From Macquaria australasica (Eukaryota > Chordata > Actinopteri > Centrarchiformes > Percichthyidae): a stretch of 64,000 bases of DNA. Of this stretch, positions 1-12,530 are shown in pieces. Both the position numbers and the translations under genes were made by a program. The stretch is taken from contig SEMN01000007.1 of assembly GCA_005408345.1 (NCBI GenBank), positions 1,951,001 to 2,015,000 on the forward strand, read 5' to 3'. Each line of letters begins with the position of its first letter. Position 1 is the first letter of the stretch. The notes under the pieces were generated by a model that did not search any database, was not told where the DNA came from, and saw nothing but the letters and a program-made list of their open reading frames with translations.

Positions 1-309
1 CAGTGGAGTTTGTCTCCACAGTGTTGCAGCCTCAGATAAATTATGAAATAGTCAATTTTGTTATTTTTGAATTGTTAGTGTTATAGATCCAGCCACCTGT
101 ACCTGTTCCAGTTTTTTGACTTGTTGCTTGTTTCTGACCTGCTCACCTTTCGTGCCCTCTTCTTGGATTTGTTCAGACTGCCACCCTGTTGCCAACTTTT
201 AAGCCTGTTCCTGACCATTGTCTTCAGTCAGTTTCCCTTCATCCTGCTTCAACTTGCTTGTCTTGTGTGTGTGTGTGTGTTTGTCTGCATTTGAGTCCTA
301 TTTTCTTGT

Positions 310-370
<61 letters not shown>

Positions 371-394
371 AGATACAGAATTGGCTCTGACAGG

Positions 395-425
<31 letters not shown>

Positions 426-668
426 CACCCACTCTCTATCATCCCACCAAATACACTCCTGCCTCCAATTCAAATTTGCAACATTTCCCAGAATGCCTTT
501 TTTTTTACAACCCCCAGAGAACAAGCCTGACTTTGTGCACTTATAGAGCTTGATGGTAAAGTGAGGGTTTAACAATCAAGAAAACATGAATCTCACACCC
601 CTTACTCAACACACAGACTTGTCATTGCATTGTGTTCTGGTGTATGGAGACTACTGACAGTGATCTAC
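1..668 (-). other. ppp1r1b: ppp1r1b intron 2, partial
   Basis: This is the sequence downstream of the exon 2 donor on the minus strand. It holds three dinucleotide runs (see the repeat entry) and no recognisable exon. Predicted reading frames here consist only of translated CA/TG repeats. Confidence 0.6.
264..425. repeat. Clustered (TG)n - (AC)n - (TG)n microsatellites
   Basis: There is a TG run at 264-280, a 56-base AC run at 312-367 and a GT run at 401-425. The middle run is the reverse complement of the outer two, so either pair could fold back on itself. The cluster lies in ppp1r1b intron 2. Confidence 0.95.
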
Positions 669-752
669 CTGGTGAGGGCCAATGTCTTCCTCTGGTGACG
701 GTGGGTCTGTCAATCTGAAGAGTGTGGCTGGTGTCGGCCTCCGACGTCGAAT
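669..752 (-). CDS. ppp1r1b: ppp1r1b coding exon 2 (PKA-site exon)
   Basis: The exon has 28 codons, beginning IRRRRPTPATLFRLTD and ending EEDIGPHQ. The acceptor AG is at 754-753 and the donor GT at 668-667, both read on the minus strand. It carries the four-arginine PKA recognition site. No exon 3 sequence (expected to start near the mammalian RASGEG region) was found between 1 and 668. Confidence 0.92.
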
Positions 753-2579
753 CTTAGCAAAGAGAGAAAGAGGAAAAAGTCTTGTATCAAACCATGCTGT
801 GTGTGTGTATGAATTTGTGTATATTTGCGTATGTGTGTGCTGTGCAAAACCATGACACAAACAGCCCCATCCATAAAAACTTTTTTATTCAACCTTGTGG
901 TTCTGTTTGCAAAGAATTTTTTTTTTCTGTGACAACAATGCAATGAGAAAATGCACATCATTACATAACAACATTCAAAAGATTGTTGTGTCCAGATTGT
1001 TCCTGAATGAGGATTACATCTTGTCATAGATGGTGGCTGGATTATTTATATTTGCTTACTATTTTACTGCATGTTCCCATCGCTTGGTCGTAATAATTTA
1101 GGGTTTCAATTCGTCAGTCCAATGTGTTATCTTACCATCAGATGCATGTCGACTTCTACTTAAACCCTCTGGAACAATCTCAAAATATCATGCTGCCAAA
1201 TAATAGTCATCTTGTCTTCTCTGATTTGTGCTGGGTGGTGGCTGGTTTAAATATTGATGTTCTGTTTCTTAGGTTTTACGCCTTTCAACATCACTTCATG
1301 ATATTTTTTTGTCTAACTAATCTTGCAATCTTTCAGTTACTATTTCAGTAAAATGAACATAAAGCAGGGATCATTGATGTATTATAAAATGATCTCCTGC
1401 TGTTATTGCAGCTATTGTTGCTACTTATGTATTTTACTAGTGCACTTGTTGGATACAACCTGACATCTCCTCTCAGGTCACAAACTGTGGGATCAAGAAC
1501 GGATATTCTATATCTGCATTCCTGCTGATTCCTCATCTTCGTGTATTCTATGTGTGGAGCAGAGTGAGTCATAGAAACCAACAGTTATGCAACTGATATG
1601 AAATGTGCTGAAATATAACTTTAAAATCTCAAGCCAGTTTCAGTCTGATATGAAAAGACTGTTACATAACACAACTTTATATTAATATGGAATATAGAAA
1701 GAACTGATGCAGCTATTCAATCTGAATTTTTTTAATTGCACCTAAACACATTTTGAGGTACTTGAACTTTATTTGAGTATTTTCATTTTATGCTACTTAT
1801 ACTTCTACTCCACTCCATTTCAGAGGGAAATAATGTACTTTTTACTGCACTACATTTATTTTAAAGCTATAGTAACTCATAACTTTGAAATATGATCAGT
1901 TTATAGAATATAATGCATTGTTAGTGATTGAACACAAAAGTATATAAAGTAGTTAAAATGAGCTCTACACCGACAAACTCCAACACTAAAGTCCTTATAT
2001 TGTAAAGCATCGATAATAATGCTCAAATAATATAACACTACGGGGGCCATTCTGCATACTTAGTGCTTTTACTTTTGATACTTTCAGTACATTTTGTTGC
2101 CAATACTTCTGAAAATGTTATATTTACCTATTTTTATGATTATGTCCAAGCTGCACCAACCTTTGATTATTCATAGTAAAATAATAAACAACAATAAAAC
2201 ACCTTCTTCTGGCTAACAATAACTGCCTTGAAGTGTTATGAAATATACAATAGATTCGTCACTCTCTCTATTCTGTAACGTGTTATGGTAATAAGATTGT
2301 TGTGAGATACGAGTGGCTGCCAAGCCAATCACAGCTGAGAGTGTAGGCATGGCATGTGTGGGCAGCTTCCACTCTGGAGTAACTCTTACTGCTTCTGCTT
2401 CACTCTGCGTGCTGGATTCATACATATTCATCACTCAGACACTAAAATTAAATATGCTGCCATTGTCGGGGGAACACATTTAAATATGAATTACACGGCA
2501 TCCAATTAGAGGTTCAAATGTGTCAACAAGAACGTTTAAATGCCGTAACCTAACAAACATGAGCGGTTTCACACACATT

Positions 2580-2654
<75 letters not shown>

Positions 2655-5600
2655 CTCACAGGAAAAAAAAGCCTGTGTAGTCAAAGGACCAAACCACAGG
2701 TTAAGCACCTGTCTGAGAGCCTTTTCAGATACACAGTGACCTTTTCTGAGTGTTTTGTTAACATGGTTGCCAGAAGGTCAAGCACCTACAGGGAACATAG
2801 TATTTTCACCAGGTCCTTGTTGTGCGCATCTGAAATGCCTGTAAATGCCTGTGGTAGCTCAGTGTGGCTGCACTGGAAGCCTGGTTTGATTTGTAACTGA
2901 CTAGTTTCACATATCTCAGCGTGTGCGGCTGCAGTAACTGGTAGTAGAGTCATTTCCCTGGTTTTGTAAAGAAAAGTCTTGTCTTCTTGAATGAGTTAAA
3001 TGGGAGGATATAACTATCTTATTGCAAAGTGTATGTGAGCAGTATATACCCTACTGAATGGTAGAAATTAGTCACTTTCTGGGATTTGTTTTGATTTTTG
3101 ATTTATCATTGTTGCCAATAGCTCTAGAGTTAGTTTTGTTTTCATTCTCTATTAGACATTTATTTGTTTTACTGGCCCAATGATGTTTCTGTTATTCAGT
3201 TTTGTTTGGGATGACAGCACACAAAGGCTAAATGAGACATGATTTTGGGAAAAAAATATGATGGAGATAGTAGTTAAGGCTGTTTTTACAAGTTGAGTGA
3301 TCACAGAAACATTTAATTTAGGTATTTGAGTTTCTCAATGACAACTGGTCTCTATTCAAACGGCTAACTCTGCACAAAAACATATATTAACATGTCTGTT
3401 TCAGTGGCCAGAAAGGTCAAATAACTGACTGTCTTTCAACACCCATTTGGCAGTGTGACTGAAATCAAAAACCAATTTAAACACCACTAAAACTCACTAA
3501 AAAACATTACATTTTGCACAACCCTATTTCTATATCTCAAATAGACAACACTAGAAACAGACCTAATGCTTTGTATTATTAGGTGCACAAAGAGTATCTG
3601 TGTATTCCCTGAAATACCGCTCAAGGTTTTACACACCATCATTGTGTTGTTAATAAAGAATATCTGATAGTTAAACTTGATGTGAAGCTAGGCCATATCA
3701 ATTAATTCATTTTGGTGCAACCAGTCGTACAACACCATGCTGTGGCCAGTGAGAGCGAGGACAGCTGGACCAAACACTCTTCACCAACTGTGCATGTCTG
3801 ATGTGTTTATACATTTTCCTGCTTTGGTTTTCTGCAGTTTTCATTCCCTGTTCCCCAGAACTATGCAGCAAAATAGAAATATAGCAACTACAACCGTACT
3901 GCCACAGAAAGTGCAAGAAAGAGGAATTTAAGCAGCACAGGAATCCAGTAAAGTGCTTACATAGTAAATCATTAATCCCCCGCCTCATTTTTGGTAGGTA
4001 GGATGACCTTCATGGTTACCTAACATTCAACTTCAATGCATTAATCTGGATGTTTATAATACACAGTGAGAGCACTGGGTGGGCACAGTGTCCTAAAGAA
4101 CAAATAACCTATCCACTTAACAATTAAGACCATGCAGTGAAAGCATAAATCCCTTTGCTGTGTTTCATACAGTGCTTTCAATTTATTCTTTGAGTAATCC
4201 TGTGTAGAGCTTGATTTGATGTTCAAGAAAAGATAAATGAAACCCACCATTGCCATTTTGACCTTTTGTTGGATTTCTAAAAATAGATGAGAGTTGATTA
4301 AAGAACATCACGTCTGATTTTAACCCTTATCAACCAGGCAACTTGACTGGAAATACAATCTTGTTGCAGCAATTGCCTCAACAGTCATTGTAGGGATGGG
4401 CGGGAGGGAGCGTCCCGCACACACACGCACACACTCACACGCACATACTGTACACATACGCACTTGAAACTAGAAACAACCCATTGCAAAGCCTCTACAT
4501 TTAACTGGAGTTACTGTGTCTTCCTCAGTGGCAAGCAAATGTGTTTTTTTTCCTGGCACCTGCTGCCCAGATATTCTCAGCCGGTCACTGTATCCAGTTT
4601 CATCAAACCAATTTACCCCACTTTGTATATGGGAATAATGTGGTAACAGGAGCAGAAAGGAGTATGCTGGGTTTGTTGAATAAGACCCTACTGGAGTTCA
4701 GTTCTCTTGGCTGCTGCAGTGAAATTTTGTTCTCAGCATTAGCTGTCCTTGCCCTTGATTCAGGCCTCAGTCCTCCACAGCTAATCTCTTTGGTTTTAAT
4801 CAGTCATCTCCTTGGCTGATGATTTCGTCCTCTTCCCTTTTCTTACATGCCTTCTGTCAGTTATCTTTCTCTTTTTTCCCCCTCCCTCTTGTCTTTTTCA
4901 ACTCAACACTGTTTTATTCAGTCTCTCCCACTCTTTCCACTTATCTCTCCACCGCGCTCTTTTTCCGTGCTACTGCTTGCCATTTCAACGCTAATGTTAT
5001 GGCTGTGTTTTGGAAATGTTGTACACAAGAACTTGGCTGACCCTCACGTACACCCCTTAAGCCTTCTGTTGGCTGAAACTCACACAGGTTTCAGTCACTC
5101 TCAGTGGGAATGGGCAGCAGGGTCAGCCTTTCGCAAGGGCAACAAAAGGACGAGATACTCTCAACCAAATTGATAAACAGTAACTTTGCAGACTCTTGAG
5201 CAGTTGAGCTTGAGTAAATAAATCATTAACCAAATCCTCAGAATCTAAACAGGGTGCTGGTAGACAGGTGAGGTGACATGTGAATGTTAAATCTCCAGCG
5301 TGGTTTGGAAAGAAATGAACAAGAAATGATCCTGATCAGCTATACCAGTGGTGCAATGTAAGTAAGTACAAAAACTTGTACTTTACTTGAGTCTTTTCTT
5401 TTTATGCCACTTTCTTCTTCTACTCCACTACATTTCAGAAGGAATTATTGTACTTTTTACTCCACACTGACAGCTTTAGTTCCTAGTTACTTTGCAAATT
5501 AAGATTTTGTTTTTTGTTCACAAAACATACAAAGAGCTTATAAAATATGATGTTCTGTTATAAATTAAAATTCCCAACAGTTTATAGAAATACAGCTGAA

Positions 5601-8057
5601 TTGATTAACAGATTGACAGAAAATGAATTGGCAACTATTTTCATAATGGTTTAAGTAATTTTTCATACAAAAACATTTCATGGTTCCAGCTTCTCAAATG
5701 TGAGGATTTGCTGCTTTTCCTTTAAATCATTTTAAATTATTTTTAATAATTTGTACTATTGGTTGGACAAAACAAGCACTGTGAAGGTGTCACTTTGGAC
5801 TCTGGGTATTTGTATTGGCATTTCTCACTATCTTCACATTTTTTACAAACCAAACAAACAATCGAATAATTGGGAAAATAATCATTAGTTATACAAAATA
5901 GTTAAATATTAGCTCCCCCTCAACCAACTACAACAATAACATACTGCTTTCAGTTAATGCATGAGTTATACTTTCAATGCAGGACTTTTACTTGAGTATT
6001 TTTACAGTATGGTATTAGTACTTGTACTTAAGTAAAGGGTCTGAATACTTCTTCCACCACTGTCAGCTTCTGTCAAAGTCCTCTGAATACGAACCATTTG
6101 CCAGAAGCCACTGCAACATGCTGTGGTCACTTATCCAGGAGGGCAGTGGTTTGCAGCATTCACACATGTCTCAAGCACAGTTGAGCCTCATCCCACATGA
6201 CATGACCATCAGGCAGTTTTTCTAATTACCAGAGCGGCAGCCTGCACTGCAATGGTGAGTTGGAAAATAAGAAAGAGGACGAAAAAGGGGATATTCTCAT
6301 GAAATTATAGATTATAAAACTTATTTTGCAGCTGAATGACTGTTTATCCCCTCAGCTGGATTGCTGGTTTGTTATGCATTGAAGAAATTCCTCAAATCGC
6401 CAGCTGATTTTTCTCCACTATTTCAGCAACAGGTGATCCTATAAGGATCCTATCTCCCGTACATTGCAACACCAGAGTTAGGGTCGCTTTGGTGGCTATA
6501 AGAAGACGTATCCTAAGACGTCTTATGATGTAAGAGCCTTGTAACCTTTTGCGTGTTTTACCAGGGAATGCAGCTGCTTTGATTTCCATTAGATCCATGG
6601 TGGAAGATTTTGGCCCTGAGCTGGCAAACTGCCATAGAGTCTTATAGGGAAAGCTCACATGATGCTGTCAATGAGGAATTTATGTAGGAAAGGGTGTTAA
6701 TAATTGAAGACTATGGAAGTAATGAGCAGCAGTAGTGATGTTAACCTTTCCTGGATAGTTTTTCAGAAATTTTTAAGAAGGAATATGCTGAGGTTTTCAT
6801 GAAATCGGACACATGTGGTTGCTTGAAAAAGCAAATGAAGGAATGAAGGGGTAAAGAAAGTAGTGCAAAGCCTCAGAGACTGCAAGTTGTAAACAACAGA
6901 TGTGTGAGAAATATTTGAGTGCCTAGATATTATTGATTTATTAGTTTATTTTTACATTCCAGGCTGAAACAAGCTGTCCAAGCAGATGCGCCATGAAATC
7001 TCTAAATCTTCTGCTGGGAAGAAATGAGGACTCTGGACATTGCACCTGGTCTCCAACGAGATGTCCCTCTAGGGAGCAGCCTGCCATTAAGACATGAATG
7101 TCTTTTGTCTTAAAAGCGGAAGAAATTGATAAACCTAAAGCATCATTTGCTGGAGGAATTGCATCCAAAAGTTATCTCAGTGTTACCTTGATGACCTTTA
7201 TGAGCTGCCATTGCCAGACTAAATGCTGGTCTGCATCCATACTGCACAGGCCGACATTTTTCCTGTTCACACTGCACTATTTCACTAACATAATGTCTAT
7301 ACTACCAGCTCAGCATGTTTCATCTGCATTTGCTTTGGAATGGTTCAGCATAACCTGCAGATAACTTATGCTTTATTTATTTTACATAATGCACTCACCA
7401 CCTCCTTCTAACATATGACTAACAATGTGACCTTCTATATTTTTTTTCACGCATCATTACTCAGGCACATAATCTCATTTTTAATATTACTAACAATGCT
7501 TTATCCCTCACTTCCTCCTCCTCCTCTTCCTCCTCCTCCTGCACTCCTTTTGAAGGGCAGAGATGCCTCATCACTTTTAAAGGCTCCAAAAAACCGAGGC
7601 TGCACAGCTCAGCTTAATCCCAGCGCCGCCCAATACCCTGCTGCCCACAGAGACATACCCAACGTCAAAATACAGAGTTCTGCAAAGTCGTGCTAGACTG
7701 CTTATGTAACTGTCTGTCAACCTTAGTGGCAAGGCCTGATGCTTCAGATGCCACAGAAGAGGGCAACACTCACTTTGTGTGTACTTAAAAGTCAGGATGA
7801 AAGTTGGAAGAAAGCATGTTTAAGATTTGTATCATTACTTTTAGCAGTTTTGCCAGGTAAACCATAGTGATCCCACTCCAGTTACAGACTGAAAACGTCT
7901 TTAAAATTAAAATTAAGCTGGCAATGTGCACTTGAACCTCACAGTCTAAAAGTAGTGTTTATGTGATTAAATATAAAAGGACACAGAGCACTCGTTATCC
8001 TGAAACAGGTTTGGTACATGACCCAAGTTTGACCTCATTCTTCCACACACCACCACT

Positions 8058-8092
<35 letters not shown>

Positions 8093-8259
8093 CGTAGGCT
8101 ACACACACACTACACTCCCTACGCTCTCACCATCTCCACCTGTCGCGGGTCCAGCTGGGTGGGCACGGAGGAAGGCACGGAGAACTGGATCTTCCTCCTC
8201 GCATCCTTGTCCGCCTCTCGCTCCATCAGCTCCGTCTCTGCGGGCAGCAGCGGGTTCAT
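669..8259 (-). CDS. ppp1r1b: DARPP-32 (protein phosphatase 1 regulatory inhibitor subunit 1B), 5' part of a split gene
   Basis: Two minus-strand exons, 8131-8259 and 669-752, join in phase 0 to give the first 71 residues; the rest lies left of base 1. In the family, PKA phosphorylation of one threonine turns this cytosolic protein into a strong protein phosphatase 1 inhibitor, integrating dopamine and glutamate signals in striatal-type neurons. Visible here are the PP1-docking motif KIQF (residues 23-26), the conserved block QLDPRQVEM that ends exon 1, and the PKA site RRRRPTPA, whose Thr50 matches mammalian Thr34. SPEEDIGPHQ closes exon 2. Both junctions have GT/AG signals and fall where the mammalian exons end. 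The CDK5 site and the acidic C-terminal region should be in missing exons. The gene is divergent from neurod2, as in mammals. Identification is firm; the start codon is slightly less certain. Confidence 0.94.
1740..2110. repeat. Interspersed repeat fragment, same family as the element at 5346-6062
   Basis: It shares the text TACTTCTACTCCACT(C)CATTTCAGAGGG followed by TGTACTTTTTACT with the 5.4 kb element, and has the same diverged layout of TACTTGA-type blocks near each end. It is degraded and its termini are not clear. Confidence 0.55.
2581..2653. repeat. (AC)n microsatellite
   Basis: This is an uninterrupted 73-base AC run inside ppp1r1b intron 1. The apparent reading frames across it are translated repeat. 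Confidence 0.98.
5346..6062. mobile_element. Nonautonomous DNA-transposon-like element with terminal inverted repeats
   Basis: The element is about 717 bases long. It starts CAGTGGTG (5346-5353) and ends CACCACTG (6055-6062), perfect 8-base inverted termini. Just inside each end, TACTT/AAGTA motifs also mirror one another. TCAGCT occurs just outside both ends (5336-5341 and 6063-6068), but a clean 8-base target duplication is not seen. It has no open frame for a transposase. The CAGTGGTGGAAGAAGTATTCAGA-like terminus resembles a high-copy teleost family; a hAT-type origin is my inference from the ends. Related fragments lie at about 1740-2110 and 50868-51030. Confidence 0.7.
8058..8090. repeat. 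(ATC)n microsatellite
   Basis: This is an 11-unit ATC trinucleotide run, 40 bases downstream of the ppp1r1b exon 1 donor on the minus strand. Confidence 0.97.
8131..8259 (-). CDS. ppp1r1b: ppp1r1b coding exon 1
   Basis: The exon has 43 codons, from ATG at 8259-8257 to a GTGAG donor just below 8131. The product starts MNPLLPAETELMEREADKDA and continues into the KIQF docking motif and QLDPRQVEM. No other in-frame ATG was found in the roughly 60 bases upstream. The N-terminus is 16 residues longer than the mammalian protein, in which the docking motif begins near residue 8. An out-of-frame ATG lies 5 bases upstream and reads ATG-CCA-TGA, its stop overlapping the true start. Confidence 0.92.
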
Positions 8260-8560
8260 GGCATCCAGCCTGTCACCTCCAAGCGCACAGATGTCCGACT
8301 AAAAGTCCGATTTAACTGCCTGTGTAAGCTGTATGACTCTGCAACATGAGAGGGTATATGTTTAAAATAATTTAGCTCTTAGTGACCAACGGTATCCCTC
8401 TGTCCCACCAGTCCTCTGGTCTCTTTAGACTCTTGAGTTGCGTTTGACAGCTTTGCCTGCTTCCTCCTGTCTCACGCCTCTTTCTCCCTCCCTCCGTCTC
8501 TCACGCACCGTCCGTTTATGTCTCTAGCTCCCACTGTGTCTACACGGACCTGTGCTGTGT
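8260..8560 (-). promoter_or_regulatory. ppp1r1b: Probable ppp1r1b 5' UTR and proximal promoter
   Basis: This is the sequence immediately upstream of the ppp1r1b start on the minus strand. It is moderately GC-rich near the start codon. I see no convincing TATA box at a sensible distance and cannot place the transcription start. The assignment rests on position only. Confidence 0.4.
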
Positions 8561-9059
8561 GATGAGGAAAGGAGAGGAGTGAAGGTGGGGGGAAATGTGT
8601 TGAAGCTTTATGATGCTTTCAGTTGCCGTCGGAAATTTTTATGCAACTGGAATTCAAAAGTGGCCCAGAAAGCAATTTCCCTTGAAATGAGGGCTGGACA
8701 TTTCTCCAACTGTCGAGATGCCTTCAATGTCACAGGAGTTCAAATGCGATTCTTTGAATTATGAAGATATTAATAATGACAATTTATTGTAGGGAGAATA
8801 CATTTTTAAAAAGCGCAACCTCTACAAGGGTCTGTCTCAAAATAAAAAGATCAAATGATACTTAAAATAATACCAAATAAAACTAAATACAGAACAACTG
8901 AAGTCACTGTTGAGTGAAACTGAATTAAATGTAACCAAGTATCATATTAACAATAGCTCCTAATTTATTACTTTATTCAGTTATTAAAAAAAAAAAAAAA
9001 GAATTAAAAGACACTAATCTTTACCACTTTCTGACTTATGGGACATAATGTGCAATAAT

Positions 9060-9420
9060 GGAACATTACAAGCAATATCATGGACATAATCACTGAACAC
9101 TTTATTTGTACCTGAGACTGGAAATTGTACATACATACTTTAGCTATATTCCACTTCTCATATGCAACTCACCGAGAAGCTACTTGAGATATGAGCAACT
9201 TATGATCCTACCATTAACCTTGATTATATTTTCAGCATTGTGTATAATTGGGATTTTGTGGGTTTTGGATATCTATTTATTGATACTTGTACCTTTATTG
9301 ATATTTTATATTTGCACTCTTTATACCTGAACTCTTTTCTACTTTGTACTGCAACTGCTGCATGACAGTTTCTCTCAAAATGAATAAAGTTTTAGCTCAT
9401 CTTATCTGATCTTATCTTAG
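9060..9420 (+). repeat. Retroelement 3' tail (LINE/SINE-like)
   Basis: The segment 9310-9420 reads TTGTACTGCAACTGCTGCATGACAG..., then an AATAAAG-containing stretch and a terminal (TCTTATC)-type short repeat, as at the 3' end of many fish LINE-related copies. The upstream limit is a guess. No reverse transcriptase frame is visible. Confidence 0.45.
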
Positions 9421-12291
9421 AAGAAAAATCAAGAAACATCATTTCTGCTGTTCTTTTTATGGGTCTTTTTGGCACAAGTGAACTGGATCTGAGCTGAAGG
9501 TTGAAACCAAGACAGTATTTCCTGTGCAGCATCTAAGGAAGACCAGATGTCCTTTCTGTCAGTGGACCACAGTATACTTTGCAATTGTAAGGTACTGTAT
9601 ATGCACAATGTGTTCATTTGCATTCTCATTTTGTGATGAGGAGCTGAAAGATGGGTGTAATCAACTGGACCTCTCACTCCTCTGGTTGATTTCAAATGTT
9701 GAATGAACATCTAGATCCCCCTTTATCACCAAGTCATCATGAAATGTTTCTCAAGGTAGAGTCAGAAATATGACTGCTCTTTCTCCGATGGCTACCTAGC
9801 CTATATCATATGTACTGTAAATACACAAGAAGTAGTCAGTTGGGAAATGCATTGCCATGGCAACAGTTTCTCTTCAGTGTTGAGTGTTGGCAATCAGTAA
9901 GCGTAGTGTGTGTGCATGTGTTGGTGTGCTTAAGAGTAAGTTCCAGGAGAGACAAGAAAGAAAGTACAAATTCATTTGCAAATGTGTAACAGAAAGAGAC
10001 AAAGAAAGAAATATCTGCTTTTCATTTAATTTCAATACATCAGCAGGCAATATGATGGAGGTTCCTGGCCATACGTAAAAACAAAAAACTGCTCCATAGT
10101 GTAGAGGAGGGAGAGAAGAAGAAGAGGAGACACAAGGATGAAGAGAAGAAAGGAAGAGAACAACAGGCAAGACGTCTGTGTGTGAGGAGAGAGAAGGAAG
10201 CTTTTATTTGTAGGTATATCATTTTTGCTCACTGTTTCACACTGTTTTCACACTATTTTGCTATCAGTCTAGCAAAATGTGTAATTGTTGATTTTCCCTG
10301 GTGGCTTGCAAAATACTTCTTCTCAGCTCTCATGCAGTTAGATTGGAAAAGTAGCAGGGACGTCCCACGTTTTTTTCCCCGTTCCCACAGGTTCACCCTG
10401 TACTGATGAGAACTTGAGAGAGGCTCTGGATCTCTGCCAGCTCTGGGGAAAGTTGCTGCTGACAGCAAACTCAGACCTGCTGTGGGAGGTCTTCGGATGA
10501 AAAGTACAACTTCCACCTTGGAAATGTAAAATCAGCCCATCTGTGGCTCAGTTCACATTCAGTTCAAGTGTTGTCCTTGAAAAGTGAACATGTGGACTGT
10601 TGATGAGCATTTGTTTGTGTCATCGAATGTTTAAAACAGAAGAAATACTTTCCAAGAGGGAAGAGGTTTGCATATCTGTAAATACACAACATCCCATGTT
10701 ACAACCAATCACTCAGATAAAATGCTCAGAGCTGCAGAGAAATAATCTATAGGATTATAGTGTTATGACCACCAACGTGTAATTCATCAGTTACTATCAT
10801 TATTGTGGTGATCATTAGTTTACCACAGTGTCTTTTTTCATGCCACCACTAAGAGGCGCCAACCTACTTGCAAGTGTCCCTTATGTCTAACTGCTGTATT
10901 AAACTGTATTTTCTTTAAACAAAACAGTAAAAAGACTGGTATCTATATGAACTCTGCAAAAGTTCATGATCAAAATATACATTGGATGAGAAAATCTGAA
11001 TATTCTGGAGGATAATATGTAATTAACAATTATTTTTCAAATAATACATTTGATCCTGAATGAAAGTATGAACCACTTAGGTCGTTTAAACCAATGAGAA
11101 ACAAATCTGTGGCATTTAGTACTAAATTAAACATGCTGGAATAAAATTCTGCATTTTATTGAGACAGACAATATAATAATATTCTTAAAAGGTCTCAGAA
11201 TATAAATCCATGAAATAGCTACAGATATTAGGTTCACAACATCTTTAAAAGATGGACATATTTACACATTGTTGTCACACACTCATGACTAGAAAGTCTA
11301 TCTAGCAAAAAAACGTCTATGACACATTACAATAAAGTCCTCAGTCCATACCCTGTTTGAGCAAAAGAAATTACATCACTTTTAGTCATTTTTCCCCTGA
11401 CATGCACTAGCTTTTTACTACCAGTAGATGTCACCCACATGTAGCTTGATAAAGCACATAGACTGAACATCCCTGCTCCTGTGTGAACTCAACCATACAA
11501 TTGACTGATAATGTGTAGAGACCAGCATTATTTTAAGGTTACTTAAAAGTCATAGCTACTCATATCAAGCAGTTATGACTTTTTAAATTTTAAGTTTCAC
11601 ACTTGTTTTTAACCTCACATTTCCACCTAACCTCCACATTTCCCTCTTTAAATTAAATCACTCAACGCCAGTCTGAATAATACAGCAACAAAAAACAGAC
11701 TCTCATCTAGGTTTTACCGGTTAAATTTCTTTTTTAATTGCAAGATTGCATGATGGTTTGTAACATACAACATAATGATAAAGAACACCTCAAAATTATA
11801 GAACAAAATCATAATTTATTGGGAAACAGATTCGGCTCCAAATGTCAATTTGATGTGTATAATTTTAGTAATGACGCAATGCTAACTTTGTTGTCTTTTT
11901 ATTGTTACTTAGAAAAAAGGACATGCCTCTCTGGAAATACATGTCATTACAGCATGAGAAAAAGACTAAAGAGGAATCTTTATGTAATCAGAATAAATAA
12001 TAAATAAAAATAAATAAAACATTTTTTTTTTACTAAAACACTGAATTAGTCAAACTGAATGAGCAGTTCTGTACATTTGTGTCCCTCAGGATGATAACAC
12101 AGGGGCACCATGTTGGGGTGTGACCCTGGCTGTACAGTAAGTCTTCATCAGGACAAGCAGAAACACTTTGATCCATTCAAACATGTTGGTTGTTTCACTG
12201 AAAACGGAAAAAGAGAGCCAATAAACTCACTGTACTCCACCACCATTATGGTGATGATAAGACTACCAGTTCTATTTTTTCATTCTTATTT

Positions 12292-12298
<7 letters not shown>

Positions 12299-12326
<28 letters not shown>
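12299..12326. repeat. (CT)n microsatellite
   Basis: This is a 28-base CT run directly preceding the GC-richer block upstream of neurod2. Confidence 0.95.
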
Positions 12327-12329
<3 letters not shown>

Positions 12330-12339
12330 CCTGCCCCAT

Positions 12340-12530
12340 CTTCTGGCCCCTCTCTGCAATCTGTGCCTCCGCCACCTTTGGCACCAGCCCGCCCACCGGC
12401 ACCTGTGCCAAGCCTGGCAACCCAAACCAAGACGCTCTGCTTGGCTCAGTTCAATTGACTCGTTTAGGCAATTGCACCCTGACTCTGATCTTTATGGCGG
12501 GTCCCTTATTTATCCCAGGCCTTTGTGTGA
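12340..12530. promoter_or_regulatory. Candidate distal regulatory block upstream of neurod2
   Basis: This is a compositionally distinct, GC-richer, non-repetitive block in AT-rich surroundings. It has NFI-like TTGGC/GCCAA half-sites (near 12379, 12408 and 12441) and two CAATTG-type or related motifs near 12451 and 12471. It has no codon structure of note. The regulatory call is inference from composition and position alone. Confidence 0.25.

Larger units (their letters stand above)
753..8130 (-). other. ppp1r1b: ppp1r1b intron 1 (7.4 kb)
   Basis: This is noncoding. It contains a repeat fragment at about 1740-2110, a CA microsatellite at 2581-2653, a terminal-inverted-repeat element at 5346-6062 and an ATC trinucleotide run at 8058-8090. 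A 12-base perfect palindrome, TAAGACGTCTTA, lies at 6514-6525. Two less repetitive stretches, about 6960-7170 and 7545-7680, look like possible conserved noncoding sequence but have no decisive mark. No extra coding exon was seen between the two known ones. Confidence 0.7.

Noticed and set aside
189..575. Several 67-113 codon frames on both strands
   Set aside because: They are translated CA/TG dinucleotide repeats (Thr-His or Val-Cys runs), which stay open in several frames.
2581..2653. CRISPR-like or other regular array
   Set aside because: It is a plain AC microsatellite without spacers, in an animal genome.
6392..6658. 88-codon minus-strand frame in ppp1r1b intron 1
   Set aside because: It could be a decayed transposable-element segment, but no domain or terminus was recognised, so it is not called.
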